A stretch of 64,000 nucleotides of DNA from Salinimicrobium sediminilitoris (GCF_020866905.1 NZ_JAIVCC010000002.1:496001-560000); one strand, 5' to 3'; positions 53,241 through 60,905 are shown, numbered from the stretch's first letter. Notes: generated by a model not told the origin, from the sequence alone. Made by a program: numbers and translations.

Positions 53241-54845
53241 ATGGAATTCGACTACGATTACATTATTATTGGCAGCGGCTTTGGTGGCTCGGTAAGCGCA
53301 TTGCGGCTTTCCGAAAAAGGATATAAGGTGCTGGTGGTTGAAAAAGGAAAATGGTTTAAAGCAGAGGATTTCCCAAAGACCAACTGGAACCTCAAGAAAT
53401 GGCTCTGGATGCCCGCGCTAAGGTTCTTTGGGATCATGAAGCTCAGCATCTTTCGGCATGTGGCAGTAATTTCCGGGACCGGGGTGGGTGGCGGTTCGCT
53501 AGTATATGCGAACACTTTGCCGGTTCCAAAAAGGGCATTTTACACCTCCGGTTCCTGGGGGCAGCTGGAGAACTGGGAAGAGGAACTTAAACCTCACTAT
53601 GAAAAAGCTCTCAAAATGTTGGGAGCAGTACCCAATCCGCAGCTTTTTGATGCCGATAAAGCCCTGGAAAAAATGGCTGAAGACATGGGGCGAAAAGCAC
53701 ATTTTGAGCACCCACACGTGGCAGTTTACTTCGGAAAGGAAGGAGAAACAGTCAAAGACCCATATTTTGAAGGCAAGGGTCCAAATCGTACAGGCTGTAA
53801 CTTCTGTGGCGGCTGTATGACTGGATGTAGGCACAATGCTAAGAATACGCTGGATAAAAATTACCTGTGGCTGGCTCAAAGACTGGGCGCAGAGATCCTG
53901 GCAGAAAATGAAGTCACAGACGTAAAAGCCCTGGCTTCGGAAGCTTATGAAGTAACACTAAGATCCAGTACCTCCTTCTTCAGAAAAACCCGCAAATTAA
54001 GTAGCAAAGGAGTGATCTTTTCAGGAGGGGTTCTAGGCACCGTGAAGCTTCTACTAAAACTGAAACAGAAAAGTCTTCCGAAGTTATCAGACAAGGTGGG
54101 AGATGATATCCGCACGAATAATGAAACCCTCATCAGCGTTTCTACAGCCAACAAAAAAAGTGATCTTTCAAAAGGGGTTGCCATAGGAAGCCTGCTGCAC
54201 ACCGATGATAACAGCCATCTTGAGGTGGTGCGGTATTCCCGGGGATCGGGTTTTTGGAAATTACTGCACCTGCCCCTTGCCCAGGGAAATACTCCGCCCA
54301 AACGCGTATTTAATGTTATTAGCCAGCTTTTACGTTCTCCGGTTTCCTGGTTTAAAACCTACTTTATTAATGGCTGGTCAAGAAGCACTGCGGTTTTACT
54401 TTTTATGCAAAGTGTCGACAGCACCATCAGGCTAAAAAGGAACTTTTTAGGGTCAATGTCTACCGGCATTAGTTCGGGGACAAAACCCACCTCAGATATT
54501 CCGGAGTCAAAAGAGCTCACTAAAAGGTACAGCAAAGTCGTCAACGGCAAAGCAACCTCCTTCGTTCTTGAAAGTCTCGCAGGCATTCCTACGACCGCTC
54601 ATATTTTAGGAGGTGCCGTAATGGGTAAAGATGCTTCGGAAGGCGTCATCAATACCAAGAATGAAGTTTTTGGATATAACAATATGTACGTCATTGACGG
54701 AGCTATGATCTCGGCCAATCCCGGAGTAAATCCAAGTCTTTCCATTACTGCAATAGCGGAACGCGCCTTATCCCTAATCCCTGCAAAATCAAATGGTGCC
54801 AAAAATGGCATTCCTGAACCCGTAGACAGAAATACATCCATATAA
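53241..54845 (+). CDS. GMC family oxidoreductase (cholesterol-oxidase-like)
   Basis: ATG 53241 gives 534 residues; a TTG start 24 bases upstream is less likely. The FAD-binding motif YIIIGSGFGGSVSALRLSEKG (about residues 5-25, split by turns), GTGVGGGSLVYANT (about 80-93), a CNFCGGCMTGCRHNAKNTLD Cys-rich segment (about 188-207) and the C-terminal ILGGAVMG, YVIDGAMISANPGVNPSLSITA are typical of the cholesterol-oxidase branch. It should oxidise an alcohol, perhaps a sterol- or hopanoid-like lipid. The signal is absent, so it is cytosolic or exported by another route. Confidence 0.88.
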   Translation: MEFDYDYIIIGSGFGGSVSALRLSEKGYKVLVVEKGKWFKAEDFPKTNWNLKKWLWMPALRFFGIMKLSIFRHVAVISGTGVGGGSLVYANTLPVPKRAFYTSGSWGQLENWEEELKPHYEKALKMLGAVPNPQLFDADKALEKMAEDMGRKAHFEHPHVAVYFGKEGETVKDPYFEGKGPNRTGCNFCGGCMTGCRHNAKNTLDKNYLWLAQRLGAEILAENEVTDVKALASEAYEVTLRSSTSFFRKTRKLSSKGVIFSGGVLGTVKLLLKLKQKSLPKLSDKVGDDIRTNNETLISVSTANKKSDLSKGVAIGSLLHTDDNSHLEVVRYSRGSGFWKLLHLPLAQGNTPPKRVFNVISQLLRSPVSWFKTYFINGWSRSTAVLLFMQSVDSTIRLKRNFLGSMSTGISSGTKPTSDIPESKELTKRYSKVVNGKATSFVLESLAGIPTTAHILGGAVMGKDASEGVINTKNEVFGYNNMYVIDGAMISANPGVNPSLSITAIAERALSLIPAKSNGAKNGIPEPVDRNTSI

Positions 54846-54881
54846 CCGCTAATTCTCTTACTTGTTAAATAGAAAAAATTT

Positions 54882-54901
54882 ATTGATTTTAAATAATCAA
54901 T
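54882..54901. promoter_or_regulatory. Palindromic operator candidate
   Basis: ATTGATT (54882-54888), TTAAAT and AATCAAT (54895-54901) form a perfect 7+7 inverted repeat, 14 bases upstream of a TATATTTG element (54916-54923). It covers the area where a -33 box would lie. It resembles FNR/CRP-type half sites (TTGAT...ATCAA) but the spacer is wider than in FNR sites. Confidence 0.45.
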
Positions 54902-54915
54902 AGATAAACCTGCGG

Positions 54916-54985
54916 TATATTTGCAATGAAAACCTTTTGGGCCTGGATTCCCCTACAATCCTACCCTTTAGGTTTTTCTTTTTTT
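54916..54985 (+). ncRNA. Candidate short structured RNA or attenuator with its own -7 element
   Basis: TATATTTG (54916-54923) precedes a hairpin that begins about six bases later: AAAACCT (54929-54935) pairs with AGGTTTT (54970-54976), GGG (54939-54941) with CCC (54964-54966), and GGATT (54945-54949) with AATCC (54957-54961). A U-rich run (54973-54985) follows. The transcript would be about 50 bases, mostly one hairpin. It may also simply be the terminator of the GMC gene. Confidence 0.35.
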
Positions 54986-55070
54986 ATGTCTGTAACAAGA
55001 GTCACTGCATAGTTCTTTCTAAAATCCGATTTTTGTAGTATCTTAATAATCAGATATAAAAACCACGATA

Positions 55071-55460
55071 ATGAACTACTATTTCACGACTACCTTAAAG
55101 GACGATTTTGATACGGCCATTCAAAAAGTAACAGAAGAATTAAAGAAAGAAGGCTTTGGGATCCTTACCGAAATTGATGTAAAGGAGACCTTTAAAAAGA
55201 AGCTGGATGTTGACTTCAGGAAATACCGAATCCTTGGTGCCTGTAACCCTCAAATGGCTCACCAGGCTATTTCTGCCGAAAGTAAGATTGGAACCATGTT
55301 ACCATGTAATGTAATAGTGCAGGAAACAGAAGACGGGAAGGTAGAAGTTTCTGCTGTAGATCCTGTCGCCTCCATGCAGGCAGTCAAAAATGACACTTTA
55401 GGAGGAGTAGCTACCCAGGTACGGGATAAGCTAAAAAAGGTAATTGAGCAGCTAAACTAA
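55071..55460 (+). CDS. DUF302 family protein
   Basis: The 129-aa protein matches DUF302 over its full length (YYFTTTLKDDFDTAIQKV, then LKKEGFGILTEIDVKETFKKKL, LGACNPQMAHQAISAES, and LPCNVIVQE). This small alpha/beta domain is often found near thiol and sulfur stress genes; Cys residues at NPQ- and PCN-type positions are conserved here. It may bind a small ligand or heme-like group; this is unproven. It is followed by a strong terminator, so it is monocistronic. Confidence 0.87.
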   Translation: MNYYFTTTLKDDFDTAIQKVTEELKKEGFGILTEIDVKETFKKKLDVDFRKYRILGACNPQMAHQAISAESKIGTMLPCNVIVQETEDGKVEVSAVDPVASMQAVKNDTLGGVATQVRDKLKKVIEQLN

Positions 55461-55481
55461 GCTGATCAAAAGAATTTCATG

Positions 55482-55516
55482 ATCCGGAATCTTTTACAAG
55501 ATTCCGGATTTTTTTT
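55482..55516 (+). terminator. Intrinsic terminator after the DUF302 gene
   Basis: ATCCGGAATCTT (55482-55493), a short loop and AGATTCCGGAT (55499-55509) form an 11-bp stem, followed by seven or more T. Confidence 0.88.
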
Positions 55517-55565
55517 ACCCCGTCCTTATGTAACAAATGTAACTGTGCCAGAGGACATTCAATCT

Positions 55566-55573
55566 TATTTTTG
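55566..55573 (+). promoter_or_regulatory. -7 element for the rhodanese operon
   Basis: TATTTTTG (55566-55573) matches TAnnTTTG and lies 24 bases before the first rhodanese ATG. A poor TGTG (55544-55547) stands at the -33 distance. Confidence 0.45.
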
Positions 55574-55597
55574 TGCCGTTATAAAAACTGAATAAAT

Positions 55598-55882
55598 ATG
55601 GAAATTGAAAAGATAATTCGTTCCGGTGAAGGGACAATAATAGATGTAAGAACCAGAGTAGAATTTAATGGCGGTCATGTAGCCGGTTCAATTAATATTC
55701 CGTTGACCGAATTACCCGATACCATTGAAGACTTAAAATCTATGAATGCTCCATTAATATTATGCTGTGCCTCGGGCATGAGAAGTGGACAAGCTGAACA
55801 ATATTTAACCCGGGCCGGACTTGAATGTACAAATGCAGGCTCATGGCTGCAAGTAAATTACTTACAGGCTAAAGCTTCCTAA
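55598..55882 (+). CDS. Single-domain rhodanese-like protein
   Basis: The 94-aa cytosolic protein has IIDVRTRVEFNGGHVAGSINIP split by turns (about 14-34) and the active-site loop LCCASGMRSGQAEQ (about 51-64) with a catalytic cysteine next to a second cysteine. It transfers sulfane sulfur from thiosulfate or persulfides to acceptors. It is first of four genes (two rhodaneses, Cys-rich membrane protein, OsmC) with almost no gaps. The C-terminal part is shorter and less conserved than in the second copy. Confidence 0.9.
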   Translation: MEIEKIIRSGEGTIIDVRTRVEFNGGHVAGSINIPLTELPDTIEDLKSMNAPLILCCASGMRSGQAEQYLTRAGLECTNAGSWLQVNYLQAKAS

Positions 55883-55883
55883 G

Positions 55884-56201
55884 ATGATAGATACACTTAA
55901 AAGGATATTTGGGCTGGGGCCCAAGACAGACTATGCCGGACTACTTCAGCAAGGAGCTGTAATTGTAGATGTGCGCACCAAAGGAGAATACAACGGCGGA
56001 CACATTAAAGGTTCAAAGAATATTCCGTTAAACAGCCTTGGTCAAAACCTTAAAAAGGTTGGAAATAAAAATAAACCGGTGATCACTTGTTGTGCCTCGG
56101 GCATGAGAAGCGCTTCGGCTAAAACTACCCTTGAAATGGCAGGATTTACACAAGTCCACAACGGGGGCGGCTGGAGAAACCTTCAGAATAAAATAGGATG
56201 A
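55884..56201 (+). CDS. Second rhodanese-like protein
   Basis: The 105-aa protein starts one base after the first rhodanese stops. It has IVDVRTKGEYNGGHIKGSKNIP split (about 28-49) and the loop TCCASGMRSASAKT (about 72-85), again with a Cys-Cys pair. It probably arose by duplication of the first gene or joined it in an operon. Function is sulfur transfer; the overlap with the following Cys-rich membrane protein gene (ATGA) suggests they work together. Confidence 0.9.
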   Translation: MIDTLKRIFGLGPKTDYAGLLQQGAVIVDVRTKGEYNGGHIKGSKNIPLNSLGQNLKKVGNKNKPVITCCASGMRSASAKTTLEMAGFTQVHNGGGWRNLQNKIG

Positions 56202-56422
56202 AAGACAGGATATTAAAAAACTGGACGTGGGTACGTGCTGCCTATGTGATCATTGGGCTACTGGTAACCTTCCAGGCGGCCAGTGCAGAACAGTGGTGGG
56301 GACTTGGCTTAGGAGTTTACGTCGCCGCTATGGGAGTCTTCGGCTTTGGTTGTGCAGGAGGGAATTGTGCAGGAGGAAATTGTGCCGTAGAACCTGAAAA
56401 AGATCAGAAAATCTCAAACTAA
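56198..56422 (+). CDS. Small membrane protein with GGNCAGGNCA motif
   Basis: The 74-aa protein has two hydrophobic helices (about 12-27 and 33-51) and a short Cys-rich loop FGCAGGNCAGGNCAVEP (about 50-66) with three Cys. The layout resembles DUF2892/YgaP-like membrane proteins, but the GGNC repeat is distinct and could bind metal or carry persulfide. It overlaps the second rhodanese by four bases and lies before an OsmC gene. Function is unknown; transfer of sulfur species across the membrane is only an idea from context. Confidence 0.75.
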   Translation: MKDRILKNWTWVRAAYVIIGLLVTFQAASAEQWWGLGLGVYVAAMGVFGFGCAGGNCAGGNCAVEPEKDQKISN

Positions 56423-56453
56423 ACAACTTTAACTTTACCAATAACTTATAGTC

Positions 56454-56900
56454 ATGGAAGAACATATCTATACCGTAGATCTTAGCTGGAAATCGGACCG
56501 TAAAGGGGAAATCTCCTCGCCCGAACTCAATGAGAAAATTGAAATAGCTACCCCTCCCGAATTTCCAAAAGGAATGGCCGGCATTTGGTCTCCGGAGCAT
56601 CTTTATACGGCGGCAGTGAACAGCTGCTTTATGACGACATTTTTGGCTATTGCCGAAAGTTCAAAACTCGAATTTAAGAGCCTTACCTGCCCTGCAAAAG
56701 GCAAATTGGCCAAGCAGGATGGAAAGTTCGTGATGTCCCAGGTCATTCTTGAGCCTGTACTTACCATCTTCAATGAAGAGGATAAAGAGAAGGCTGAAAA
56801 AATCATGATCAAAGCCGAAAGAGCCTGTCTAATAACAAATTCTATAAAAGCTGAAGTTATTTTAAGACCCCAATTAGAATTGGCAGAATCTTTGGTATAA
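56454..56900 (+). CDS. OsmC/Ohr family protein
   Basis: The 148-aa protein has the OsmC pattern with GIWSPEHLYTAAVNSCFMTTFLAIAESSKLEFKSL split by turns; the Cys in VNSCFMTT (about 63) is the first redox cysteine, and a second lies in ERACLITNSI (about 124). Family members reduce organic peroxides with thiol cofactors. As the fourth gene of the rhodanese operon it may act on persulfides or peroxides. A terminator follows at once. Confidence 0.9.
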   Translation: MEEHIYTVDLSWKSDRKGEISSPELNEKIEIATPPEFPKGMAGIWSPEHLYTAAVNSCFMTTFLAIAESSKLEFKSLTCPAKGKLAKQDGKFVMSQVILEPVLTIFNEEDKEKAEKIMIKAERACLITNSIKAEVILRPQLELAESLV

Positions 56901-56928
56901 TAGTTATAACAGTATCCCCCCACACTGT

Positions 56929-56971
56929 AGATCCCGCCTGAAGATATTTTTCTTCGGTGGGATCTTTTTTT
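56929..56971 (+). terminator. Intrinsic terminator of the rhodanese-OsmC operon
   Basis: AGATCCCGCCTGAAGA (56929-56944), TATTTT and TCTTCGGTGGGATCT (56951-56965) form a long stem with two mismatches or G-U pairs and a T8 tail. Confidence 0.88.
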
Positions 56972-57022
56972 TACCATTGACCTTGTTTTAATCGCTATTT
57001 TTAGAAGATTAATTCCATTTCA

Positions 57023-57631
57023 ATGGATCAAATAGAAGAACAAACACCAAATTGTGATGTACCGGCACTTTGGCTGGAACATAAAACAGCTCTTAAAAAT
57101 TATATTCTTAAAAGGGTCAGGGACGAAGATCTTTCCAATGAGATCCTGCAGGAAGTGCTCCTGAAGGTTTACAAATTTTGTTTATCTAAATCGGGCGTAA
57201 AAAATGTGAGGAGCTGGCTTTACCAGATCGCTCACAATACCATGATCGATCATTTTCGAAGAGAATCAAAAAATGCAGGACTCAAGACAGAATTGGAACT
57301 TATTGAAGAAGATGAAAACCTCGCCTTCAATGAAGCTCTTGAATATATTCAGCCTTTACTGGATTTTCTTCCTGAAGAATATGCTACACCCCTACGGATG
57401 GCAGATCTTGAGGGCATGAAACAAGCCGATATTGCAAAGAAACTTGGCCTTAGCCTCACAGCAACCAAATCCCGTATCCAGAGGGCACGAAATCTTCTAA
57501 AAGCTGAATTTATAACCTGTTGCCATTTCGAAACTGATGCTACAGGTGGCCTGGTGGCATTCTCAATCAAAGAATCCTGCACTCCTTTACAGCAGATCTC
57601 GAATAAAAATAAAAATTCTGCGTCTTTTTAA
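57023..57631 (+). CDS. sigZ: RNA polymerase sigma factor SigZ
   Basis: The 202-aa ECF-type sigma factor has region 2 (ALKNYILKRVRDEDLSNEILQEVLLKVYKF split; RSWLYQIAHNTMIDHFRR, about 62-80) and region 4 (PLRMADLEGMKQADIAKKLGLSLTATKSRIQRAR split, about 117-152). The C-terminal CCHFETDATGGLV and SCTPLQQ segment adds Cys residues that could sense redox or metal. No anti-sigma gene is adjacent. SigZ-type regulators are often near arsenic/thiol genes, and an ArsI-like gene follows after 42 bases. Confidence 0.88.
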   Translation: MDQIEEQTPNCDVPALWLEHKTALKNYILKRVRDEDLSNEILQEVLLKVYKFCLSKSGVKNVRSWLYQIAHNTMIDHFRRESKNAGLKTELELIEEDENLAFNEALEYIQPLLDFLPEEYATPLRMADLEGMKQADIAKKLGLSLTATKSRIQRARNLLKAEFITCCHFETDATGGLVAFSIKESCTPLQQISNKNKNSASF

Positions 57632-57673
57632 AACTTCTTACGTCTGGAATGTAAAACCATAAAAATTTAAACC

Positions 57674-58198
57674 ATGAAAACATTCCACGTACATGTAAGA
57701 GTAAAGGATCTAAATGAGAGCATTGAGTTTTACAACGCTCTGTTCAACACATTACCCGCGGTTATAAAACCAGATTATGCCAAATGGATGCTGGAAGATC
57801 CAAGGATCAATTATGCCATCTCTACCGGCCACGCCGAATTAGGAATCGAACACCTGGGCCTTCAAACCGATAATGCAGAAGAGCTTAAAGAGATCTACTC
57901 CAATATGCAGCAGGCAAAAGGTACTATTAGAGAAGAAGGAGAATGTACCTGTTGTTATTCCAAAAGCCAAAAAAGCTGGATCACAGATCCACAGGGAGTA
58001 GACTGGGAAGGGTTTTTCACCTATGGAAGTGCTACAGTTTATGGAGAAGGAATAAATGCAAAACCGGCTCCCCAGGTGATGGAACAATGGACCGGGAATG
58101 ATGGAAAAGCAGTAGAAGAAATAAATAATACTGCAGCTCTTGAAGAAAAGTTTGAAAATATTTCCACTTGTAGTACTTCCGGCTGTAACAAAAATTAA
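57674..58198 (+). CDS. ArsI/CadI family metalloenzyme (VOC fold)
   Basis: The 174-aa glyoxalase-fold protein begins FHVHVRVKDLNESIEFYNALF with a metal His, shows HLGLQTDN, then GECTCCYSKSQKSWITDPQGVDWEGF split (about 96-120) with the vicinal Cys pair and metal Glu typical of ArsI C-As lyase and CadI. Further Cys lie in a tail CSTSGCNKN. ArsI splits methyl-arsenic bonds; no arsR, arsM or arsenite pump is seen in this window, so metal specificity is open. It pairs with sigZ. Confidence 0.87.
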   Translation: MKTFHVHVRVKDLNESIEFYNALFNTLPAVIKPDYAKWMLEDPRINYAISTGHAELGIEHLGLQTDNAEELKEIYSNMQQAKGTIREEGECTCCYSKSQKSWITDPQGVDWEGFFTYGSATVYGEGINAKPAPQVMEQWTGNDGKAVEEINNTAALEEKFENISTCSTSGCNKN

Positions 58199-58246
58199 AC
58201 TTGGGAGTCTGTATAAAAAATAAGTGAAAAAGAAGCATTTTTAAAA

Positions 58247-58277
58247 GGACAGGTTTTGAAGAAACCGAAACCTGTCC
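58247..58277 (+). terminator. Hairpin after the ArsI/CadI gene
   Basis: GGACAGGTTT (58247-58256), an 11-base loop and AAACCTGTCC (58268-58277) form a perfect 10-bp stem. The tail TGATTT is poor in T, so termination may be partial. Confidence 0.5.
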
Positions 58278-58306
58278 TGATTTACAACCAAAATAATATC
58301 ATCAAA

Positions 58307-59212
58307 ATGAGAAGACTTTTTATTTGTTTGGCACTTTTTATTTTTTTTCTTAATCTTTTCGCGGGGGAAAAGATGATCACCACCTCAGATGGGGTACAGC
58401 TTTACGTAAAAGTGGAAGGTAAGGGAACTCCACTCCTGTACATACATGGCGGCCCGGGTTCGGGAAGCTATTGGTTTGAGAAGTTGACCAGGGACTTTAT
58501 GGAAGAAAATTTCACCATGATCTATCTCGATCAGAGAGGTGTTGGCAGATCTCAAAGTGCTGCCGATCAAAATTACTCAATGGAGAGAATGACACTTGAT
58601 TTTGAGGAAGTAAGGAAAGCATTGGGATTTGATAGCTGGTTGACACTGGGGCATTCTTTTGGAGGAATCTTACAAATGGGTTATGCTGAAAGATATCCAG
58701 AAGCCCAAAAGGGCATGATCATGTTAAACTGCACCATCAATTTACAAGAATCTGCCTGTGAGAGTTGGATACCCAAGGCGGCTGAATTTGTTGGAGAAAG
58801 TTATACCTGCACGGGAGATACAGTGGCAATTCCTCAGAGAATGAATGAATTTGGCGGAAAATTACGGGAAAAAGACCTGTTCTGGAAAATGGGTTCAAGA
58901 GATCCTAAAACTTTTCCGGAGCTGGATAAAATTTCAGCTGAAATAGAAAACTTCAATTTTGACTTTGGGAGGTACGCCATGGATAATCCCGACTACTGGA
59001 AGAATTTTAAACCTCTGACTTCAACAATGGAAATGCCGGTACTTTATTTCTACGGTAAGACAGATTTTATGGTGGGACCGCAACATTATGAAGATCTGGA
59101 ATTCAAGAATTTGTTGTTATGGGAGAATAAAGGCGGTCATATCCCCTTTATAGAAGACAAAGGAGACATGGAAAAGGCAATTTTAGCCTACACTGCAAAA
59201 TATAGTTTGTAA
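58307..59212 (+). CDS. Alpha/beta hydrolase (proline iminopeptidase-like)
   Basis: ATG 58307 gives 301 residues with a signal-like N-terminus (LFICLALFIFFLNLFAGEK). A longer frame from TTG 58256 would run through the upstream hairpin and is rejected. The protein shows LLYIHGGPGSGSYW (about 44-57), DQRGVGRSQS, the nucleophile elbow LTLGHSFGGILQ (about 122-133), a cap domain, Asp in YGKTDFMVG and His in NKGGHIPFI. This is close to proline iminopeptidases; substrate may be N-terminal Pro peptides or lactones. It is exported if the signal is real. Confidence 0.85.
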   Translation: MRRLFICLALFIFFLNLFAGEKMITTSDGVQLYVKVEGKGTPLLYIHGGPGSGSYWFEKLTRDFMEENFTMIYLDQRGVGRSQSAADQNYSMERMTLDFEEVRKALGFDSWLTLGHSFGGILQMGYAERYPEAQKGMIMLNCTINLQESACESWIPKAAEFVGESYTCTGDTVAIPQRMNEFGGKLREKDLFWKMGSRDPKTFPELDKISAEIENFNFDFGRYAMDNPDYWKNFKPLTSTMEMPVLYFYGKTDFMVGPQHYEDLEFKNLLLWENKGGHIPFIEDKGDMEKAILAYTAKYSL

Positions 59213-59232
59213 GATAATTGTTTGAGGGAACA

Positions 59233-59268
59233 GGTTGTCGGAAATTCGTTTCCGGCAACCTTTCTATT
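59233..59268. terminator. Terminator with TTCG tetraloop between convergent genes
   Basis: GGTTGTCGGAAA (59233-59244), TTCG, TTTCCGGCAACC (59249-59260) form a 12-bp stem with one G-U pair and the very stable UUCG loop; TTTCTATTTTT follows on the plus strand. Confidence 0.82.
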
Positions 59269-59269
59269 T

Positions 59270-60244
59270 TTACTGAATAGTTTCCAATCCACTTCTGGGG
59301 GGTGCCGAAAGTTCTTCGGAAGGAAGCTCGGGAAGATCAAAATTCCTTTTATCTCTCCGGTATTCGGTTACATACCTGCGAAGGGTTTTCATTTCTTCTG
59401 CATTCAAATAATTTGAATTAGGATCCTCTGCCAATTCCAGCCAGGGAACAGAGCGATCAAAATCGTAATCTCCAAACACCATAAAAGGGGTTCCATTCTT
59501 TCTAACCACCTGTCTTTTTCCATCCAGCTTCCATTGATTCGCCCAATTGTAGATGGTTATCGCGTCATCTTTACGCAACCTTACACAGGCGTGACTGGCG
59601 GGAAAGCCGGGCATGGAATATTGGTGTACTCCTACCCCTTCAAAATTCATAAAATTGAAATAGTAGGGCATTATCCACGATTGATCTACAGTACTTATTT
59701 TGCTGCGGGCCTTGTAATTTCCATAAAAAAGTCCTGCAGGAGTTGGGGTAGATCTCTTTCCCGAACTCACCGGCCCCCATTTTAGCAACTTCCCATTCTC
59801 ATACAGCGCAAATCCCTGTATCCTTCTGGAAATAAGCACTACTTTTGGAATAGAGTCGAGCATTTCAAAATTTTGAGGAAAAGGCGAATAATCTAAAAAA
59901 TTAATAGTGAGGGTGTCGGGAATTACCAGCTTGTCTCCTGCTCTTAAACGATAGGCATCTTTTCGGTTAATGCCAAGAATGAATTCCTGTTGCAGTTCAG
60001 AAAACCTGGTCTTGAAGCTGTCGATTTGAGCTATGTTCTCCAAACTGTCAATATGGTAAGTTACAAAAAGTGGCAATTCCCCTACCTCCTGGGGAGGTGA
60101 CGGCTTTACAGTATCTGTATGGATTACTTCGGGGGAATTATGCTGAATTGGTGAAGCCCCTTCAGATCGCTCACAGGAACTTCCTCCGGAAAGAACCAGA
60201 ATTCCGAAAAGAAATTTTATCAGATATGTTTTGCCAAATTCCAT
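59270..60244 (-). CDS. L,D-transpeptidase (YkuD family) lipoprotein
   Basis: The 324-aa protein has a lipoprotein-type start (LFGILVLSGGSSCERSEG, Cys about residue 24), a short LysM-like part (YRLRAGDKLVIPD, about 100-112) and the YkuD domain. PTPAGLFYG, VGVHQYSMPGFP and SHACVRLRKDDA (about 217-228) hold the catalytic His and Cys; the usual Gly of SHGCVRL is Ala here. It would form 3-3 peptidoglycan cross-links or attach proteins in the periplasm. The C-terminal 70 residues are an acidic/charged extension. Confidence 0.88.
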   Translation of the reverse strand: MEFGKTYLIKFLFGILVLSGGSSCERSEGASPIQHNSPEVIHTDTVKPSPPQEVGELPLFVTYHIDSLENIAQIDSFKTRFSELQQEFILGINRKDAYRLRAGDKLVIPDTLTINFLDYSPFPQNFEMLDSIPKVVLISRRIQGFALYENGKLLKWGPVSSGKRSTPTPAGLFYGNYKARSKISTVDQSWIMPYYFNFMNFEGVGVHQYSMPGFPASHACVRLRKDDAITIYNWANQWKLDGKRQVVRKNGTPFMVFGDYDFDRSVPWLELAEDPNSNYLNAEEMKTLRRYVTEYRRDKRNFDLPELPSEELSAPPRSGLETIQ

Positions 60245-60515
60245 GGGGGTTGGGTTTTCGCCTGTATTTGTTACTGTTCCGAAAAATGCTAATTATTTCC
60301 ATTAATGGGCGTTAACCGTTAGCCAAAGCTTACATAAATTTCCTTAATTTTTAAATCTTTTCCTAATTAACCTGAAGTTATTTAAGGTTCAAAAATGACA
60401 TTTTTAGTAGCTGATTTTTAGGAAGAACGCTGGGAAGATTCCTCAAAAATTTCATAAAATTTCCAAAGTAATTAGCAAAATATTAATACCTTGTGAGCAT
60501 CAAAAAAATGCGACT
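60245..60515. other. Divergent intergenic region
   Basis: About 270 bases between the L,D-transpeptidase start and the LptA-like gene. It holds a full copy of the recurrent palindrome (CAAAAATGACATTTTTAG, 60390-60405) and AT-rich sequence; no ORF or RNA gene is seen. The sequence TTAATACCTTG near 60483 may be part of a promoter for the plus-strand gene. Confidence 0.5.
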
Positions 60516-60899
60516 ATGAAAATTCTGGTACTTTTTTTCTTTATGGTTCTAGGAACGGGACTTATGGCACAGGAGGCCCCTGTTACTTTTGAAAGTAAAG
60601 GCATCACCTTCTCTGGTGATCAAAGTGTGCTGCGCAAGGACAAACAAATTGTGGAGCTTACCGGTAATGTTCATTTCACTACTTCTATAGTAGAAATTGA
60701 AAAGGCAGAGAAAATAGTTTATGACAAGAAAACAAAAACCTTTACAATAAGTGGCTTTAATGAGCTGATGCTAAACGGTAAAAAGCGTTTGGCTTCAGAC
60801 CTTGGTTCTACCACTCTTAAAATTGATCTTGGTGGCAGTATCGCATATCTAGTGGCCGAATCTAAAAATTGCAAAGACGGTAAGGGTAAAGGCTGCTAA
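60516..60899 (+). CDS. LptA/OstA-like periplasmic protein
   Basis: The 127-aa protein has a signal peptide (FFFMVLGTGLMAQE, cleavage after MAQ) and a repeated beta pattern (VTFESKGITFSGDQSVLRKD, VELTGNVHFTTSIVEIEKAEKIVYDKK split, TISGFNELMLNGKKRLASD) like the beta-jellyroll of LptA/OstA, which carries LPS across the periplasm. It is short and ends with a Lys/Cys-rich tail (NCKDGKGKGC). It is followed by a pentapeptide-repeat gene after six bases. A role in LPS transport is plausible but not certain. Confidence 0.75.
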   Translation: MKILVLFFFMVLGTGLMAQEAPVTFESKGITFSGDQSVLRKDKQIVELTGNVHFTTSIVEIEKAEKIVYDKKTKTFTISGFNELMLNGKKRLASDLGSTTLKIDLGGSIAYLVAESKNCKDGKGKGC

Positions 60900-60905
60900 A
60901 AGATA

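Noticed and set aside
54882-54901. FNR/CRP binding site
   Set aside because: The half sites TTGAT and ATCAA are present but the spacer is eight bases, not four; recorded only as a generic palindrome.
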